Assembly: GCF_008831285.2 (NCBI RefSeq)
Contig: NC_045138.2
Coordinates: forward strand, 30,351,934 to 30,415,933
Length of the DNA stretch: 64,000 bases
Origin: Nymphaea colorata
Taxonomy: Eukaryota > Streptophyta > Magnoliopsida > Nymphaeales > Nymphaeaceae
Direction: 5' to 3'
Position numbers and translations under genes: made by a program. Of the stretch, positions 27,223 to 39,780 are shown piece after piece (positions within the stretch are counted from its first letter, which is position 1; each line of letters opens with the position of its first letter). A model generated the notes under the pieces. That model saw only the letters and a program-made list of their open reading frames with translations, did no database searches and was not told the origin of the DNA.

Positions 27223-28518
27223 TCTCAGCAAAAAGAAGATATCTCTCTCGCAGAGAGGAAAAAGAGTTAAGGAAAATGGTTTCACTAAAAATAGCAATAA
27301 AGAAGAGATGGAAAAGGAAAACCAATGTTTATAAGACGACAAGATCAACTACAAGTCTAAAACCAAGGTTGGCAGCAAACAACCAAAGAAGAAGTCAAAC
27401 AATGGTCATTTAATCACAAAGTGACACATTTTGCCCACAACAATAAACAAGCGCAAAGAAACAGTCAGAAATAATGTTCTTGGGGAATCTTGCAAGGGAA
27501 AATCAGGTGATATTTTAAATTTATGGTCTACTGGGAAACTCGCCATACAGTTGTCAGCATGCATAAGATGTACAAAATATCAATAAAAAAAATGACATAA
27601 AAAAGGGTTTTTGTCATGTTAAGGACATGTTCATGTTTTGTCTTGTTCAAAATATCTCATCTATGTGTTGATATTTGTGGCTTTTTAAAACCCAGGTTGC
27701 CATCAAAAGAAAACAGAACTCAAACTATGTAGCATATGTTTTCTTATACAGACATGCAAATTTTCATTTTACCAACCGTAGACAGCATAGTCAACATAGG
27801 AACATAATGTATCATAGCACCAGTAGTATCTGTACAGTGCACACCTCTGAATTTAATCTTGAAGTATGTAAAGAATTATGTGCTGCAGTTTAATATTCAG
27901 AATGCTAAGGTTCATGAACATTAACATACACCATGTTTATAATCATTGGGCTTCACAGTCTAGATATTATGGGTAAATAGTAGTTTGCAATGCAAGTGTA
28001 TCATGCCATAGGAGATTAATATGGTCACTGGAAAGGCTCGATATTGAGGTAAAGGTGGTCAAAGGAAACAGTAATCAGTTTATCCGAAGTAGATCAGTGA
28101 ACAAATTAGTAAACCTCCATATCACTTTTCGGTGAAATATTTGTTAAGTTACAAGCTTAAGAACAGAATTAATAACAAAAAAAAAAAAACTGGAAAGAAT
28201 TAACCTTTGCTCGTAAGCGACAAACAAGCTCATACTGTGCATCAGCATCACCCATGTCTGCAGCTTCCACAAGCAAAGCAGCACCTCTTTGAAGAAAGAA
28301 AACACAATATGTATTATGTGCATTAGCAACTGGCACTTGCGATATAGAGATATTCTGTTACTGTAAACAACTCTTGGCTCTTGTTTGTAAGAACAATTTT
28401 CCTCACGATTAAGTTCAAAACCAGCATAGGCTAGCAACCAACTACCATTAAAATGAACACGTATCCAGATTATAAAAGCTAATTTTTACTTTGAAAAATT
28501 CATTTTAACACCAGAAAA

Positions 28519-28581
<63 letters not shown>

Positions 28582-31500
28582 GGTATTGCTTCCAATCAAA
28601 AGAATTAGTTTTGTATACACGCTTAACGATGAACATCTCATGGGATATCAAACTGTAGGAAAATTCAAAAAGAACATACCGCATGAAGCAGGGAGCACTT
28701 ACATGGCTTTACAGGCACCAGGAACATGGTACTTGAGGTGTAATCTAGATAGCCAATATCGAGCATGTGTATTCAAATTATCTGCCTCCAAAGCCAGCTC
28801 AAAATTCTCCTTTGCAGTCTATGTCAACAAATAACAATATGAGCTATATGTTTCTCTCTGCCATCTAAAAACAGAATAATGCAAAGCTTCTTGAGATGAA
28901 ATATCTGTGAATTTGTGTTACTTCATAGGAGTTGGAGTCTTGGTGTCAAAATTGTAAGTCAGACTCAGGTTGGTCAGGCAATAAAAGATTAGACGAGACT
29001 AGTAGGTTTGAGGCAGTCTATGTCGTTTGGCTAAATAAATTAAAAAGTAGCCATATAAAGACGGAAATCTAATTGAAAAAAATAATAAAAGACAAACATT
29101 ATCAAGAATCATCGTAACTGCATAGTTCAACAATCTCATAATAGTGCCACACAATGAAATTTAAGTATCCAATGTTTCTCAAGATCATATATAACCTAAT
29201 ACAAATACGAAGGAACATACATAAACAATCATATATACATACATAAGCATATATATAAGAAAAAACATATAAAAGCATGTCACACAGACAATGTACATGT
29301 GTACATACTATATACATACATGTACACACAACATGTGTGTGTGTGTGTGTGTGTGCCTGTAAACTGTAAAGCTATAGAGCACAGAAACTTTACATAAAGC
29401 TTTATGTTATAGAGCAGAAGAATATATAATAGAGCTTCACATTCATAATACAAAAAATAAGACAGAATACAGACTTAGATTTGACGCTTCTCTAGAGAGA
29501 GAAAATCCCAAAACAATAGGAGGCTGGAGATGTTGATTTATAGGTTTATAGTTTATACAGAAGGAAAAATCCAAAAGAAATGAATTTTTATCTAAAACAA
29601 CAACTACAATTATCGATTAAAAAAAACATTATCAAAAATCACATTTAATATTTTAGAAAGGCATTTTTTTTATTTTTCAGAAGGGCTCATGTTAACTACT
29701 AGTTGGTCAACGACTAGAAAATGACTAGTTGACAAAACGACCAATTAATCCCTCAAATTAAACTAGCTTCCTTTGATGGAGGGAGTAGTTGGCTGACTGG
29801 CACCTAGCCACACTGCTCTAGTCAGACCAACTAGTCCCTAGTTTCACAACTAAGCTTGGCAGAGCAAACTCACAAAGATATATTTCATTACAACAGAGGC
29901 TGAAAGCAGATCCTGGAGCACATGCAAATTCAATATTAGCAAATGACAATGGACATGTTGATCCTGCTATTGAACTATTGAAGCCCATGTGGGTGTAGCC
30001 AATTGATGGTAAACTACTTGATGATAAACTGTCTATAAATAGTTGGTTGGAAGTATTATTTACGTGATCATTGACCATCCAGATATTATCTATGCTGTGC
30101 ATATAGTCAGTCAGTTTAGAGGCAGCTGACATGAAGACCATTCATTATTTTGATGGTTGCATGCTTTTATTCTTTTCTACTTCTTGATCATTGGTAGGAC
30201 TCGTTTTATGACAGATTTTGTCAACATGAGATCTAGAACTTCCAATACAGGAGAACTGAATTGTCTGAGAACGAAAAAATGTGTAACCATGGAACTTCAA
30301 CAGCAGTAATGTTTGTTTGACATGTTGAATAAAGAAGACCATCATGAACCCATTGCAGAACCAAATGAAGCACAATTTATTCAGTGAAGGAGGCCAAAAA
30401 AAGCCACCGGATGGACTCTTTTGTTTTGGTTAGATTTATAAGACTCCGGGATATCCTCTAGTTGTTCACGAGGAAATGAGGAATTGAAATAAGTAAGAAA
30501 ATTGAGTGAAGGTCCTAAGTAATTTCTTCCAACAGGATCAAGATGGTGGAAGTATCTAAGCCAAAAACCTAAAAACACCATTCTTTTGGAACAATTAAAA
30601 GGTTTCTATTCTGCATGTAACTAGAACTATTCCAAACTATCAAATGTTAAGAACAACGGAAGTGATTAAGCAAGATAAGGCTACAAAAAGAAGTGGCTAA
30701 GGTTGGATCTCACAGTGTTCGCAAGAGGGTGATGATTTTTGACAAAAGAGAATGTGTTGTACCCTCTTCTGCTCCCGTACCCGCCAATGTCACGTACTGC
30801 TAGCTAGACCGAAGAGCAGATGAGAATGGTGACACAAGCAAGAAGAAAAGAGGGAGTTCAGAGTTCACAAGACTAATAGTTTTGCTTTAAAGAGATAATC
30901 CAAGCGCATGATCTAAACTCCTTAATGCCATAACCAAGAGCAAGTCAGAGTTAAGGATGGTCTCTGAATTCTCTTTAATGCTGCAAACTTAATATATTCC
31001 AAAAGAAAACAGCAAGCAGCACAAACAGTACTGCTGCCTGATCGCAATATGCGTTGTCCTGCCTTAAGCAAAAATTAGCCTCATTTGGGATATGGGAGTA
31101 GTGCAACTGAAAGATCACTGTGAAGAAATAAACCATTCTTATGTGCGCGATGGCAATGGATAGATGGAGAAAACCACAATAAATAGCACTTTGAACGTAC
31201 ATCCGCATACGAGAGTTCCTCGGATGCACCTTTCACAATCAAAACAGCTCATACCATCCGTGCGTCGCATTTGTACTCGTAATTTGAATAAAAAAGGTGG
31301 AGAGAAGAATTAGAATGCAAACGACTGACGGTGATTAGAGATTGTACCAAGAGAAGCGGAATCAGGCGGCGGTCATTCAGGTCGGCGTAGTCGATGACTC
31401 TATCGACTTCCTTCAATGCGCTCCATCCTCTGGCTATAAACTCCATGGCTTGTTTGTTCCTGCTGTGCATTGCCCCTCTCTTGAAAACAAGAAACAAACA

Positions 31501-31661
31501 AAAAGTGCCTGATTACTAGAAGAGACAAGTAAACCCCGTATGGGACATTGGGATAAGGGGATAATGGGTGGGGATGGAGGAGAAACCTGAAGCTTCATGG
31601 GGTTATGAAGAAATTGAAAACGGTGCTGAGTGGCCTTGCAAAGGTGCCTCAACATCATCAT
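23900..31661 (-). CDS. Sel1-like-repeat (TPR-like) protein with possible organelle presequence, 8 exons
   Basis: Exons in transcript order: 31661-31587, 31479-31348, 28818-28703, 28286-28205, 25928-25869, 25676-25569, 24210-24165 and 24093-23900. All junctions are GT/AG in phase, giving 270 residues. Exon 1 encodes [17 protein letters not shown], which is basic and lacks acidic residues, as in a mitochondrial or plastid targeting peptide. Exon 3 carries a TPR-like helix pair ([11 protein letters not shown], then [12 protein letters not shown]). Exons 4-7 give Sel1-type units: [12 protein letters not shown], and [15 protein letters not shown] with [20 protein letters not shown]. The C-terminus has a further unit ([19 protein letters not shown]). 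Sel1 repeats are protein-interaction scaffolds. The partner is unknown, and I know no assigned function for this plant family. The exon 5 acceptor could lie elsewhere, but the in-phase choice (CAT at 25928) is the only one that fits. Several introns exceed 1 kb, two of them 2.3-2.5 kb. Confidence 0.85.
24666..24870. repeat. Tandem direct duplication, period about 102 bp, inside a Sel1-gene intron
   Basis: Two adjacent copies share GTAAAAARTGACTAAAAAG, then ATTTGGAATTGCTA, ATTCA and ACTGTTT, with scattered substitutions. The second copy starts near 24768. It lies in the intron between exons 6 and 7. Confidence 0.85.
25379..25408. repeat. (AT)n microsatellite in intron
   Basis: About 30 bp of AT dinucleotides in an intron of the Sel1-repeat gene. 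Confidence 0.9.
27178..27219. repeat. (GA)n microsatellite in intron
   Basis: About 40 bp of pure GA within the Sel1-gene intron between exons 4 and 5. Confidence 0.95.
28520..28578. repeat. (AT)n microsatellite in intron
   Basis: Nearly 60 bp of AT dinucleotides between exons 3 and 4 of the Sel1-repeat gene. Confidence 0.95.
29698..29835. mobile_element. Short inverted-repeat element (possible MITE) in Sel1-gene intron 2
   Basis: ACTAGTTGGTC at 29698 is matched by its exact reverse complement GACCAACTAGT ending at 29835, and CGACTAG / CTAGTC extend the similarity inwards. Both ends have the look of terminal inverted repeats of a roughly 138-bp element. No convincing target-site duplication was seen, so the superfamily is open. 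Confidence 0.35.
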
Positions 31662-31783
31662 CTTTCTGCCTCCAAATCCAGCAACTGGAAAAACCAAAGG
31701 AATCTGCTTCTTCTTCTGTGTTTCCTTTTCTTGCTTCAGAAACTGGACAGTTGCAGGGGTCTGCTGCCGTTCTCCGTTCGAAG

Positions 31784-31784
<1 letters not shown>

Positions 31785-31843
<59 letters not shown>
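31785..31843. promoter_or_regulatory. CT/GA microsatellite in the leader of the Sel1-repeat gene
   Basis: About 55 bp of CT on the plus strand (GA in the sense of the gene), 125-185 bp upstream of its ATG at 31661. It is probably in the 5' UTR or core promoter. Long ORFs drawn through it are repeat artefacts. Confidence 0.6.
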
Positions 31844-31844
<1 letters not shown>

Positions 31845-31899
31845 CTGTCTAAGCCCCACTTGCTTCAAGGCTAAGGAGATACAAAAAAGAAGATTTCCC

Positions 31900-32310
31900 A
31901 AGAAATGCTTGACCCCTTCACCGTTCGCGTTGTTGCAGGGAGGAGATAAATACCGCCGCGCCCCAATCCTCTGCTGTCAGCGTCGCAAAGGGGTTATGAC
32001 ATTCCGGCGTCGCCCACTTTCTTTAGTTTCCGGCGTTGTGGCAGAGAGGCGCCACCCCGGCGTCGCTATCCTCCACTGCCAGCATCGCAAAGGGGATTTC
32101 TCCAAGCGGCCTCCAGGCTCCGCCTTCAGGCCGCCGCAGATAAACGGTATTTGAAGGTCGGCGTTCTAACTTGGTCGTCTTCCGCAGTCGTCGGGAGGAA
32201 ATGCTCCTCCGGCGGTCCAACAGTTGCTACCCGCACTCTACTTCTCTGCTGTATTAGACCAATTTACTGGTATCGCCTTTCGATGGCCGCTTTCACGATC
32301 TGATCTTCAG
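31900..32310. other. GC-rich upstream region of the Sel1-repeat gene with an imperfect direct repeat
   Basis: This stretch is GC-rich compared with the flanks. A motif of the form CCTCTGCTGTCAGCGTCGCA then AAGGGG (about 31970) recurs about 100 bp later as CCTCCACTGCCAGCATCGCA then AAGGGG (about 32069). A 174-codon plus-strand frame crosses this area, but it begins in antisense to exon 1 and crosses the CT repeat, so I do not call it a gene. Confidence 0.4.
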
Positions 32311-35300
32311 TAGCTCCTGGTATTGCATGCTTTTTTATCATCTAAAAAAATCATGTCATCATAATTAGATTTGTATTTGCCACGAAAAAAAAATAAGAAT
32401 ATGCTTTTCTGAGAAGATTTGAACCTTAACACATGCCTCACTACACTGTTATTATTTTCCAACAGTTCATCCTAACGATATCAACTTGGTAGGACCTTAT
32501 CGCTCATCCTGTGGCAATCCATGTGAAGAAGAAGATGGCATTCTAAATTGACATAGTCAACATTTTTCTGACACTTCAAAATCATGTTTTAGAAGTAAAA
32601 TCTGATTTTACCTCCAAAATGTTATTTTGGGCGTCTATATTACATCAAATTTGGGTTTTGACAAAATCCAAGCCTGATTTTCGTAAAGGGCCTGAAAAAT
32701 TGCCTCCTGCTGAAAAACTTATTTCTCTTGTCATCCAAACATTGAACCAAGTTTTAGAAACTGAATAAATCTTTAAGCAAATTTTTTGGTTTTCACAAAA
32801 ACCAAGTTTTGTAGGATGCCATCTAGACATCCCCTACAAGTATAACATTGCTTGATTAAATTTGACATTACAAGCAAAACATATTTGTAATATACACTAG
32901 AGACTAGACTAGATATTTCTGATGTGGGTATGTCCACTTTACAAGATTGAAATCTATTTTCTAGGCTTGACTATTGGCGAATCAAACATTGAAACAAAAA
33001 TTTATGGACAATATATCCAAGACAATTTGGTTATGGATGGCCAACACCCTTAATCAGTTATTTAAGATTTATATACCATGAACAACTGATTCCAGCGATC
33101 AAACTTAGGCTAAGAAATACGTGATCCCTTTTGTGATGCTTTTCAAGGAAAAGTCAATTTCTATCAACATAATAGATTTAAATAGGAACAAACTGGGCTT
33201 TATAGTTAGCAAACTCATAACTGATAACTGAGGCTCGAATCGGCTTGATCGAGTTTTAAAATAACCTGAATCGAACAAGTCAGGATGACTCAGGGCCGAG
33301 TTAGAGGCTAGTCTTTAGTGGTGTTGCAGATTCACAAGGTCAGCAAAAGCTCCACCTTCCAGACCCAAAAAGAAGGCTTGGAGCTACTCTGTTTAGAGAA
33401 GTTGGTTTCAATGAAAACATTGTATCAAGTGGCATTTGATTATTCGGTTCTAATGTGGAAGTGATATGCCATGCTTTTGCTGATGTGACATGCGATCTAT
33501 GGCAAAATCCATAGTTCATCAAACTATGGATCTCAGGTCTGACATAAAGTCCATACTTGAGACCTTTATTTTATTTTATTTCTTGAGAAAAGTTAGATTC
33601 AAGACTACAAGAGAAAATGTTGGATATCTAATTCAAATGGATACATTGACATTCCCAAAAAGGGACATGCTTTTTTGTTCATTAAAATCAAGTGAAAAGA
33701 ATGTGTTGGGAAGAGGTCCGACACCGTCTGCAACAGGAACTGAATCATGGTCTTTTGCGGAAAATATAGATATGAAATCCGCATTTCCGGTTATGTGATC
33801 TGTTATTTGTTTTAAAAACTAAGGATTTCAGATCTCCCCGGATCTCAGATTGGTAAAGAAACAAACACACCCTTAAATCTTATATGTAAGTATACGCCAA
33901 ATGAAAGTCCGCTAAGAAAGCACTATTGGAGAAATCGAATGTGCCCCAAAGAAAAAAGCGACCCCTGAACTTAATTCTTGAAGAACTCGACGAGCAAAAA
34001 ATTTTCAGACAACTTTGTAAAATTAACAAAGGAGATCGAGTCCCATATCAGAGTTGCAAAACAATTACCAACTTCCATGCATAATACACAAAGTTTTTAT
34101 GAACCTTAAGATTGATTAAGAACTTTTTAAATTGATTTTAAAAATAAAAATATTCAAAACCCAAGAAACATGTAGGCGTCCCTTTCAGTTCAGGGATTCA
34201 TCTTCTCTTCGCGGGCCATTTATGGCATCTGATCAAATCGGATAAGCATGAGAGTTTCAGTGGGTCCTGGCCGGTGCCCACTTGAAAAGGACGACTCCAG
34301 GGTGCAGATCTTTATATGAAAACTTAGACGAGGAGTGCGTCCAACTCAGCCCCCACATGGCTTTCTTCAGAACCATCTTATGAAAACAAAGCAATTAGCA
34401 GGTTGCGAGATTTTATGCATCTGTAGCTTCCTCGAAGAAGATCAGATTCCTTGAATCGAGTTACTTCGGTGCCTAATAAGGACAAAGTTCAAGGGCAATT
34501 AAAAAAAATCAACAGTTTGAGTTTGAAATGTTCAGAAAGTATCGTGATTTTTGTTTCAAAAACATGATTCTGGTTATGATTTTGACAAATGGGCACTATT
34601 GGATTGAGTGAGGAGTTTGCTAGCTGTTTAAATGGAGATCGAAGTTGCTTCCATTCCGTCTTTCTTTGCTTGTCCTGTGACTGCACGCAAAGGTGCTCCC
34701 AATCTCTTCGTTATCTGCTAGAAAAAATGAGACATGCCCACAAGAAACAAGCCATGAACCAGAAAGTTCACTGTGGAAAATGGTTTCTGGAAGGCTCTCA
34801 AGGGCTCCCTGATGCGGTGAGCAGAGAAGAATCTGTTTGTGAATTTCTAGGGACAGGCTCTATGACAGAAAGCCACCATGTGATGCCACGAAGAGTGGGA
34901 CCAAGCGATGTTTGTTTAGAGAACTTGTTGAGGTGAAGGTGAAGCTGGTTTTGGTGGTTTCCTGCATGAGCATTTTCGGTGGTTACAGGCTGTGATGTGA
35001 ATTATAAAATTGATGATTGGATTATAATTCAATTGGAAGAGTAATTAAAGAATTGGTGTCTCCTTCACAATTGTTTGTTGCCAATCGTTTCTTTGGTAGG
35101 ACCCAATTTCTTTCCCAATCTTTTCTTTGCTTAGGAGCTGAAGGAGTTGGCACTGTGGGGCAAGCGCTGCTGAAGATTGAGTTCTACTTGGGGTTGGGAA
35201 GATCTGTAGGATTTTACTGTCTACTCCCATGAGAGTTTAGGACCAATCCTTTAATTATAAGTTCAAGAGAAGCTGTTGTCAGAACCGGGAAGGAATCCCA

Positions 35301-36440
35301 AAGCAGGACACAACTGGACAAGGATGAAAGTGATAGGAGAAATTTGTTTAGGAAGCAAACAGTATTTGCAGTTTCTTAAACAATGATATATTTTTGCTAC
35401 AGTGGAAGCACAAGCCACGAACAGTAATCTCTAGACATATTGAAACTCTCGACGTTTGAAGTTCAGAGATTTCTGGGGAACAGAAATTCTCAAACAAGAA
35501 AACTGATTGAAAGAAATAAGAGTCGGATCGCCGATCATGAAGACAGGAAACTCCATACGTCAAGAATTGGGAATGTTGAAGGAATCAGGACCATTAATTC
35601 CGATGACATACTGTATGTAGCCCAATTCACGGTGTTGGAATTGGAGATAAGAGTGTAAAGAACAGCGTTTTAAGGACGTGAAGTTAAAACCAATTCAAGA
35701 ATGTTTCTGCTGCCGCTGCTGGTGCGCTGGCGCCATTAATGTGATGATGTGATCCACGAGGAATTGCTAGAGATTTCAACAGTTCTTTCGCTCATTAAAC
35801 CAGTCGGGAGATTTTGGCATGAATTTATGACCACCATGTTCATAGCAATAATATTTTCCTAAGTAGCTTCTTTTAGCAATCTCTGGATAAAGTTCTGAAA
35901 AAATGAATTTCTTTATATTGCACAAATATTCTCAACTCAAGATCTCTGCAGCCAAGAAAGTCGACAAGAGCTCCCTCTCTCTCAATCAATCAGAAAATCG
36001 GGAACCTTGGTGGAGCTCCAGTCACATCTGTTTCTCTCTCTTAAGAATCAAGATGGTACAGCGCACCTTCTTAGTAGAGGACAAGCGTGAAACTTAGAGT
36101 CTCCTTTTAACATCTGCACTAAAGACCACGATGAGTGCAAACAAAATATGGAGGCCCCACGAGAACTCAAAAGAATAATAAAGGCAGACAGAGAGGACGT
36201 CCTGCGCCTCCCACAACAAAACAATCAAGACCTACATACTTCCTACTGCTACTCTCTCCCAACTTTCGTCACAAATCCGTGAAATACAAAGTAGAACCAG
36301 AAAAGGACATTAGTTGAATACTGCTCCAAGTGTTAACAAAATTAACAACGAAATGGAAACCATTTCACTTTATTTATCGTCATTTAGGTATCAACAGACT
36401 GCAAAAGAAGAAAAAGAAGAAGAAGAAGAAGACTGCTCTC
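32311..36440. other. Gene-free spacer between the Sel1-repeat and glyoxalase-like genes
   Basis: AT-rich sequence. A 115-codon plus-strand frame at 34589-34936 has no recognisable domain or splice partners. I found no element with both ends. Confidence 0.4.
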
Positions 36441-36460
36441 CCTCTCTGCTCCAAAATCTC

Positions 36461-36555
36461 CTAACACGAGAGCTCATGCAAAGCCATATCATTGGTGGAA
36501 CCGACCGAGAGACGCTGCACCAGCGCCGCCACCTGTTGCTGCTGCTGCTGCTGCA

Positions 36556-36586
<31 letters not shown>

Positions 36587-37341
36587 CTTCACCATGTTAA
36601 CTCTGGGGCAGGCGGCGACGCTTCCGACGAGCGGCACCACCGGCAGGTTGTCGCAGTTGCAGATCTCGATCATGAAGCCGTCGGGGTCGTGGAAGAAGAG
36701 CTGCTCCACGTAGATGCCACCGTCCTCCACCATGCTCTGCACGTAGCGGATCCCCATCTCCTTCAGCTTCCTCTCCACCGCCCCCATGCTCTCACACTGC
36801 GACAACCACCCATTCATCATCAGATAGAAACAATCGGAAAATCATCGGTTTAACGTCACAAAACCATCTGTTTCATCGTGAAACTGGGAAAAGCCAAATT
36901 CGATTTAAGCTACCCAATTTTAACAAGCAACCAACTGATAAATATTCAATTCCACATTTTGAATCAATGAACCACCTGAAAAGAGATATGATTATCCTTG
37001 GGGTTGATCTCGGTCTTCTTCGGCAGGCATTCAGGGTCCTCCGCCTGAAGCAGATGAATGCCTATTCCGTAGTTGGACAGCCTAACAATCAGAACAGAAC
37101 AGAACATCAACAAAATCTTTCAGCTCCTTGTTAATGAACCATACGAAGCCATTAAAATTTCTTATTAATCCAAAAACCAGGATTACCAGGCGCCATCAAA
37201 ATCAAAGGACCCCGGCCTCCTGATGGGGACGAATCCGAGAACGTTCTGATAGAAGTCGATCGATTCCTCGATCGACCTGCACACGAGGGAGATGTGGTTC
37301 AGGGACGTGAGTGGCAAAGCGCCTCCTACTTTGTTCACCAT
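36461..37341 (-). CDS. Glyoxalase-I-like VOC-fold protein (GLYI4/GLYI7 type), polyglutamine C-terminus
   Basis: Exons in transcript order: 37341-37187, 37081-36976 and 36796-36461, giving 198 residues. The fold opens with PLTSLNHISLVCRS and FYQNVLGFVPIRRP. It continues with GIGIHLLQ, TEINPKDNHISFQ and a second half ending FFHDPDGFMIEICNCD. His16, His83 and Glu131 sit where VOC proteins bind metal. Close plant relatives (Arabidopsis At1g80160 and At1g15380) are called glyoxalase I homologues, but lactoylglutathione lyase activity is not proven by sequence alone. The extra feature is the tail after about residue 155: two runs of seven Gln (VKQQQQQQQHNK and KMQQQQQQQ) coded by CAG/CTG repeats, then a family-atypical end. 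The upstream leader is about 260 bp. A truncated copy of the 5' part lies at 43.35-43.76 kb. Confidence 0.93.
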
Positions 37342-37554
37342 TTTCTTCTCTCCTCGCGCTTGTTTCTTGCCCTTTCCCCCTCAACAACGAAAACAGAGGA
37401 TTTAAAACAAGGGCGGAACCCGATCGGAATGCCGCAAAACACAGAGAACAGGAGAGGCAGCCGGAATAACCGGAAAATCCCCACCGCGATTTGGGCTTCC
37501 CCTGCCGATTATAATCAAAGAATGGGAAGACACAGCGGACGACCCTAATCCAGA

Positions 37555-37575
37555 GGGGGGGAGAGAGAGAGAGAT
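37555..37575. promoter_or_regulatory. GA tract in the glyoxalase-like gene leader
   Basis: GGGGGGGAGAGAGAGAGAG on the plus strand (CT in gene sense), in the inferred 5' UTR, about 215-235 bp before the ATG. The truncated copy near 43.7 kb lacks the expanded GA run. Confidence 0.45.
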
Positions 37576-37628
37576 GTGGAGGACCGAAGGAAGACGCAAG
37601 ATGTTCGGAAGGTGGCAGCGGCGCCGAA

Positions 37629-37680
37629 CATTTATAGGCGTCGCGAAAGCCAGCTGTCACAGCCACGTGTCGGTCGGCTG
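37629..37680 (-). promoter_or_regulatory. Core promoter of the glyoxalase-like gene: TATA box plus G-box/ABRE
   Basis: On the minus strand, TATAAAT lies at 37636-37630. About 40 bp further upstream is ACACGTGGC (core CACGTG, 37679-37674), a textbook G-box and abscisic-acid response element. Spacing and order fit transcription starting near 37600, leaving a leader of about 260 bp to the ATG at 37341. Binding by bZIP/ABF or bHLH factors is inferred from the motif. Confidence 0.6.
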
Positions 37681-38615
37681 CCACGTTGCGGATGGCACCG
37701 GTGCAATCCTTGTCATCGGTGACTCGGCGTCGGTCGCGGGAAGCATCGAGCTGAGATCGGTGATCTTCGATTGTTGACGCACCGAGGGCTCGAATCTCAT
37801 GTAGCGACAAAACCCTAAACCAAACAATTTCTCATCAAATAAAATAATCAAGATATATTTTAATTAAGCTCCATTTATGAAGCTTTATTATTTAATAAGT
37901 TTATTCGAATGAAAATTTTGGTTTGTCATTTTTATGATCGAATGGTTTATCTTCCTTTATTTTGTGTTGCTAAAAACTATTACAAAATGTATATCTGAAC
38001 AGATATATATTTTGTGATGGTTTTTAGCAAAAAAATTAAAAAAAAAAAACACTGTTCAAATTAGCCGGCTGATTTGAATTTATATATAGAGAAATCGATA
38101 GATCCTGTACTAGGCCAGAGATAAAAGTTTGACCATTGAAGATTTATGTAAAAAAAAAGTATTTTGAACCAAATAAAAACCTAGTATATTTGTGAAAACT
38201 AATTGATATAAAACATGCTTTAGTTCAAGTCGCTTTTATGAAAAATGAGATTTTTTAAAAAAAAAATTATACGTTATATGAACAGTTTAGTTTTGCTTAT
38301 TATAAAAATAAGATTAAATTAAAAAAATATTAACTTAATTTAGGTTTCTATTCGACTCGTTCTTCAGATCATATATGTAAGGTTACATCATAAGGAAAAA
38401 AAAAATCTTACTTATTGTATTTAAGTGGTCTGGTTTTTATCAATGACTTGATGGTATAGGACCCACCAATTACTCTCTCTCTCTCTCTCACTGTTAAACA
38501 CATTAAAAAGTTCACATTTTGTTTAAAACATTTTTATGATAAGAGATCTGGTAAGTGGTTAGATATCTACCAATAAATTTTCATAGGTCTGGTTTTTGCA
38601 AGTGGTTTGGTTTTT

Positions 38616-38722
<107 letters not shown>

Positions 38723-39479
38723 AGAGATATAGGATACTTTTTGCTCCTTCATTTTCATGCAACGTGGAAACCGATTATGCATGATGGCGACTTTTGTATG
38801 GAAAGAGGAAGAAAGAGAGAGTTCTTAATTAAATTTAAGATTGGGATCGACGTGTGATCCAACCACTGATCTTTACTTCGATTCCTGTCTCTCAACTATT
38901 GATTGAATAATTGCTAAATAACAACTCATTATGCACATAATGCAAGTGCAAAACTTAATTTATTAGTAGTTCAACGGCAAGCATCGAGAAGAATCTTGCC
39001 TTTATATATATATATATGTGTGTGTAGAAAGAAAGAGAAAGAGCCCATAGATTTCAGAGATGAATGGGGCTGCTGCTTGGTTATTGGTTATTGGTTATTG
39101 TCGTGACGCATTTGAAGAAATGAGGGAGTTGAGCAAAGAAGTGCCTCTATCGTCGACAAAGCACAACACCAATTTTCTTTGGGGAATTTTCAAAAACACA
39201 CCACAAGATTTGGTGTTCGTGCAGAAACACCAATGTTCTTTTCTTAAATTGCTGAATACGTACTTACGTCCTTTATTTTTGAATGGTTCCTCAGTTTAAC
39301 TTTGGGTCCATCAATAAGTAATTGTCCGAAAGCCACAGTTACCTACTTAAATATCGTCCAAAAGTTCAAAAAAAGAAAAGATCCATTTCCTTATAAAAAA
39401 TGTGTAAGTAATTTTCTAGATAGATGAAATTTACTATTTACATGAACATTTAAAAGTAACCAAATGAACAGATCATTGT

Positions 39480-39780
39480 ATATGGGTAAGCTTGACTCGT
39501 TTATAAATGAGTTCAAATCAATTTGAGAAATGTATGCTGAAATGTTAAAAGAGTTGATTCGAGTTATAAAGACTCGACTCAGCTCGATTACATAATGAAT
39601 GTTGAATTAAAATAAGAGAGTAGTTAAACGAATATCAACTAAACGAGTGCCTAACAAAAACAGATTAAACTAGTTGAGCTTGAACTCTACATTGTATCGT
39701 TGAGTTCGAGCTTGTTTTATCGAGCTCAACTCAAGTTTTCTAAGTCGAGTCGAGCTCGAGCTAAGCTCATGTTGATTAAT
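39480..39780. repeat. GAGCTCGAG/TTGAGTTCGAG-type dispersed repeat
   Basis: A stretch of short degenerate units such as GAGTTCGAGCTTG, TCGAGCTCAAC and GAGTCGAGCTCGAGC. The same style of sequence occurs at 42660-43030 and, more weakly, at 33230-33300 and 41540-41620. It is non-coding, and I do not know the parent element. Confidence 0.5.

Noticed and set aside
31630-32154. 174-codon plus-strand frame
   Set aside because: It starts in antisense to exon 1 of the Sel1-repeat gene and gets its length from the CT microsatellite (Leu-Ser repeats).
34589-34936. 115-codon plus-strand frame
   Set aside because: No domain, no relative recognised and no supporting splice structure in a repeat-like spacer.
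37202-37810. 202-codon minus-strand frame over the glyoxalase-like gene start
   Set aside because: It runs through promoter, leader and exon 1 in a different frame from the true protein, which is fixed by family similarity.
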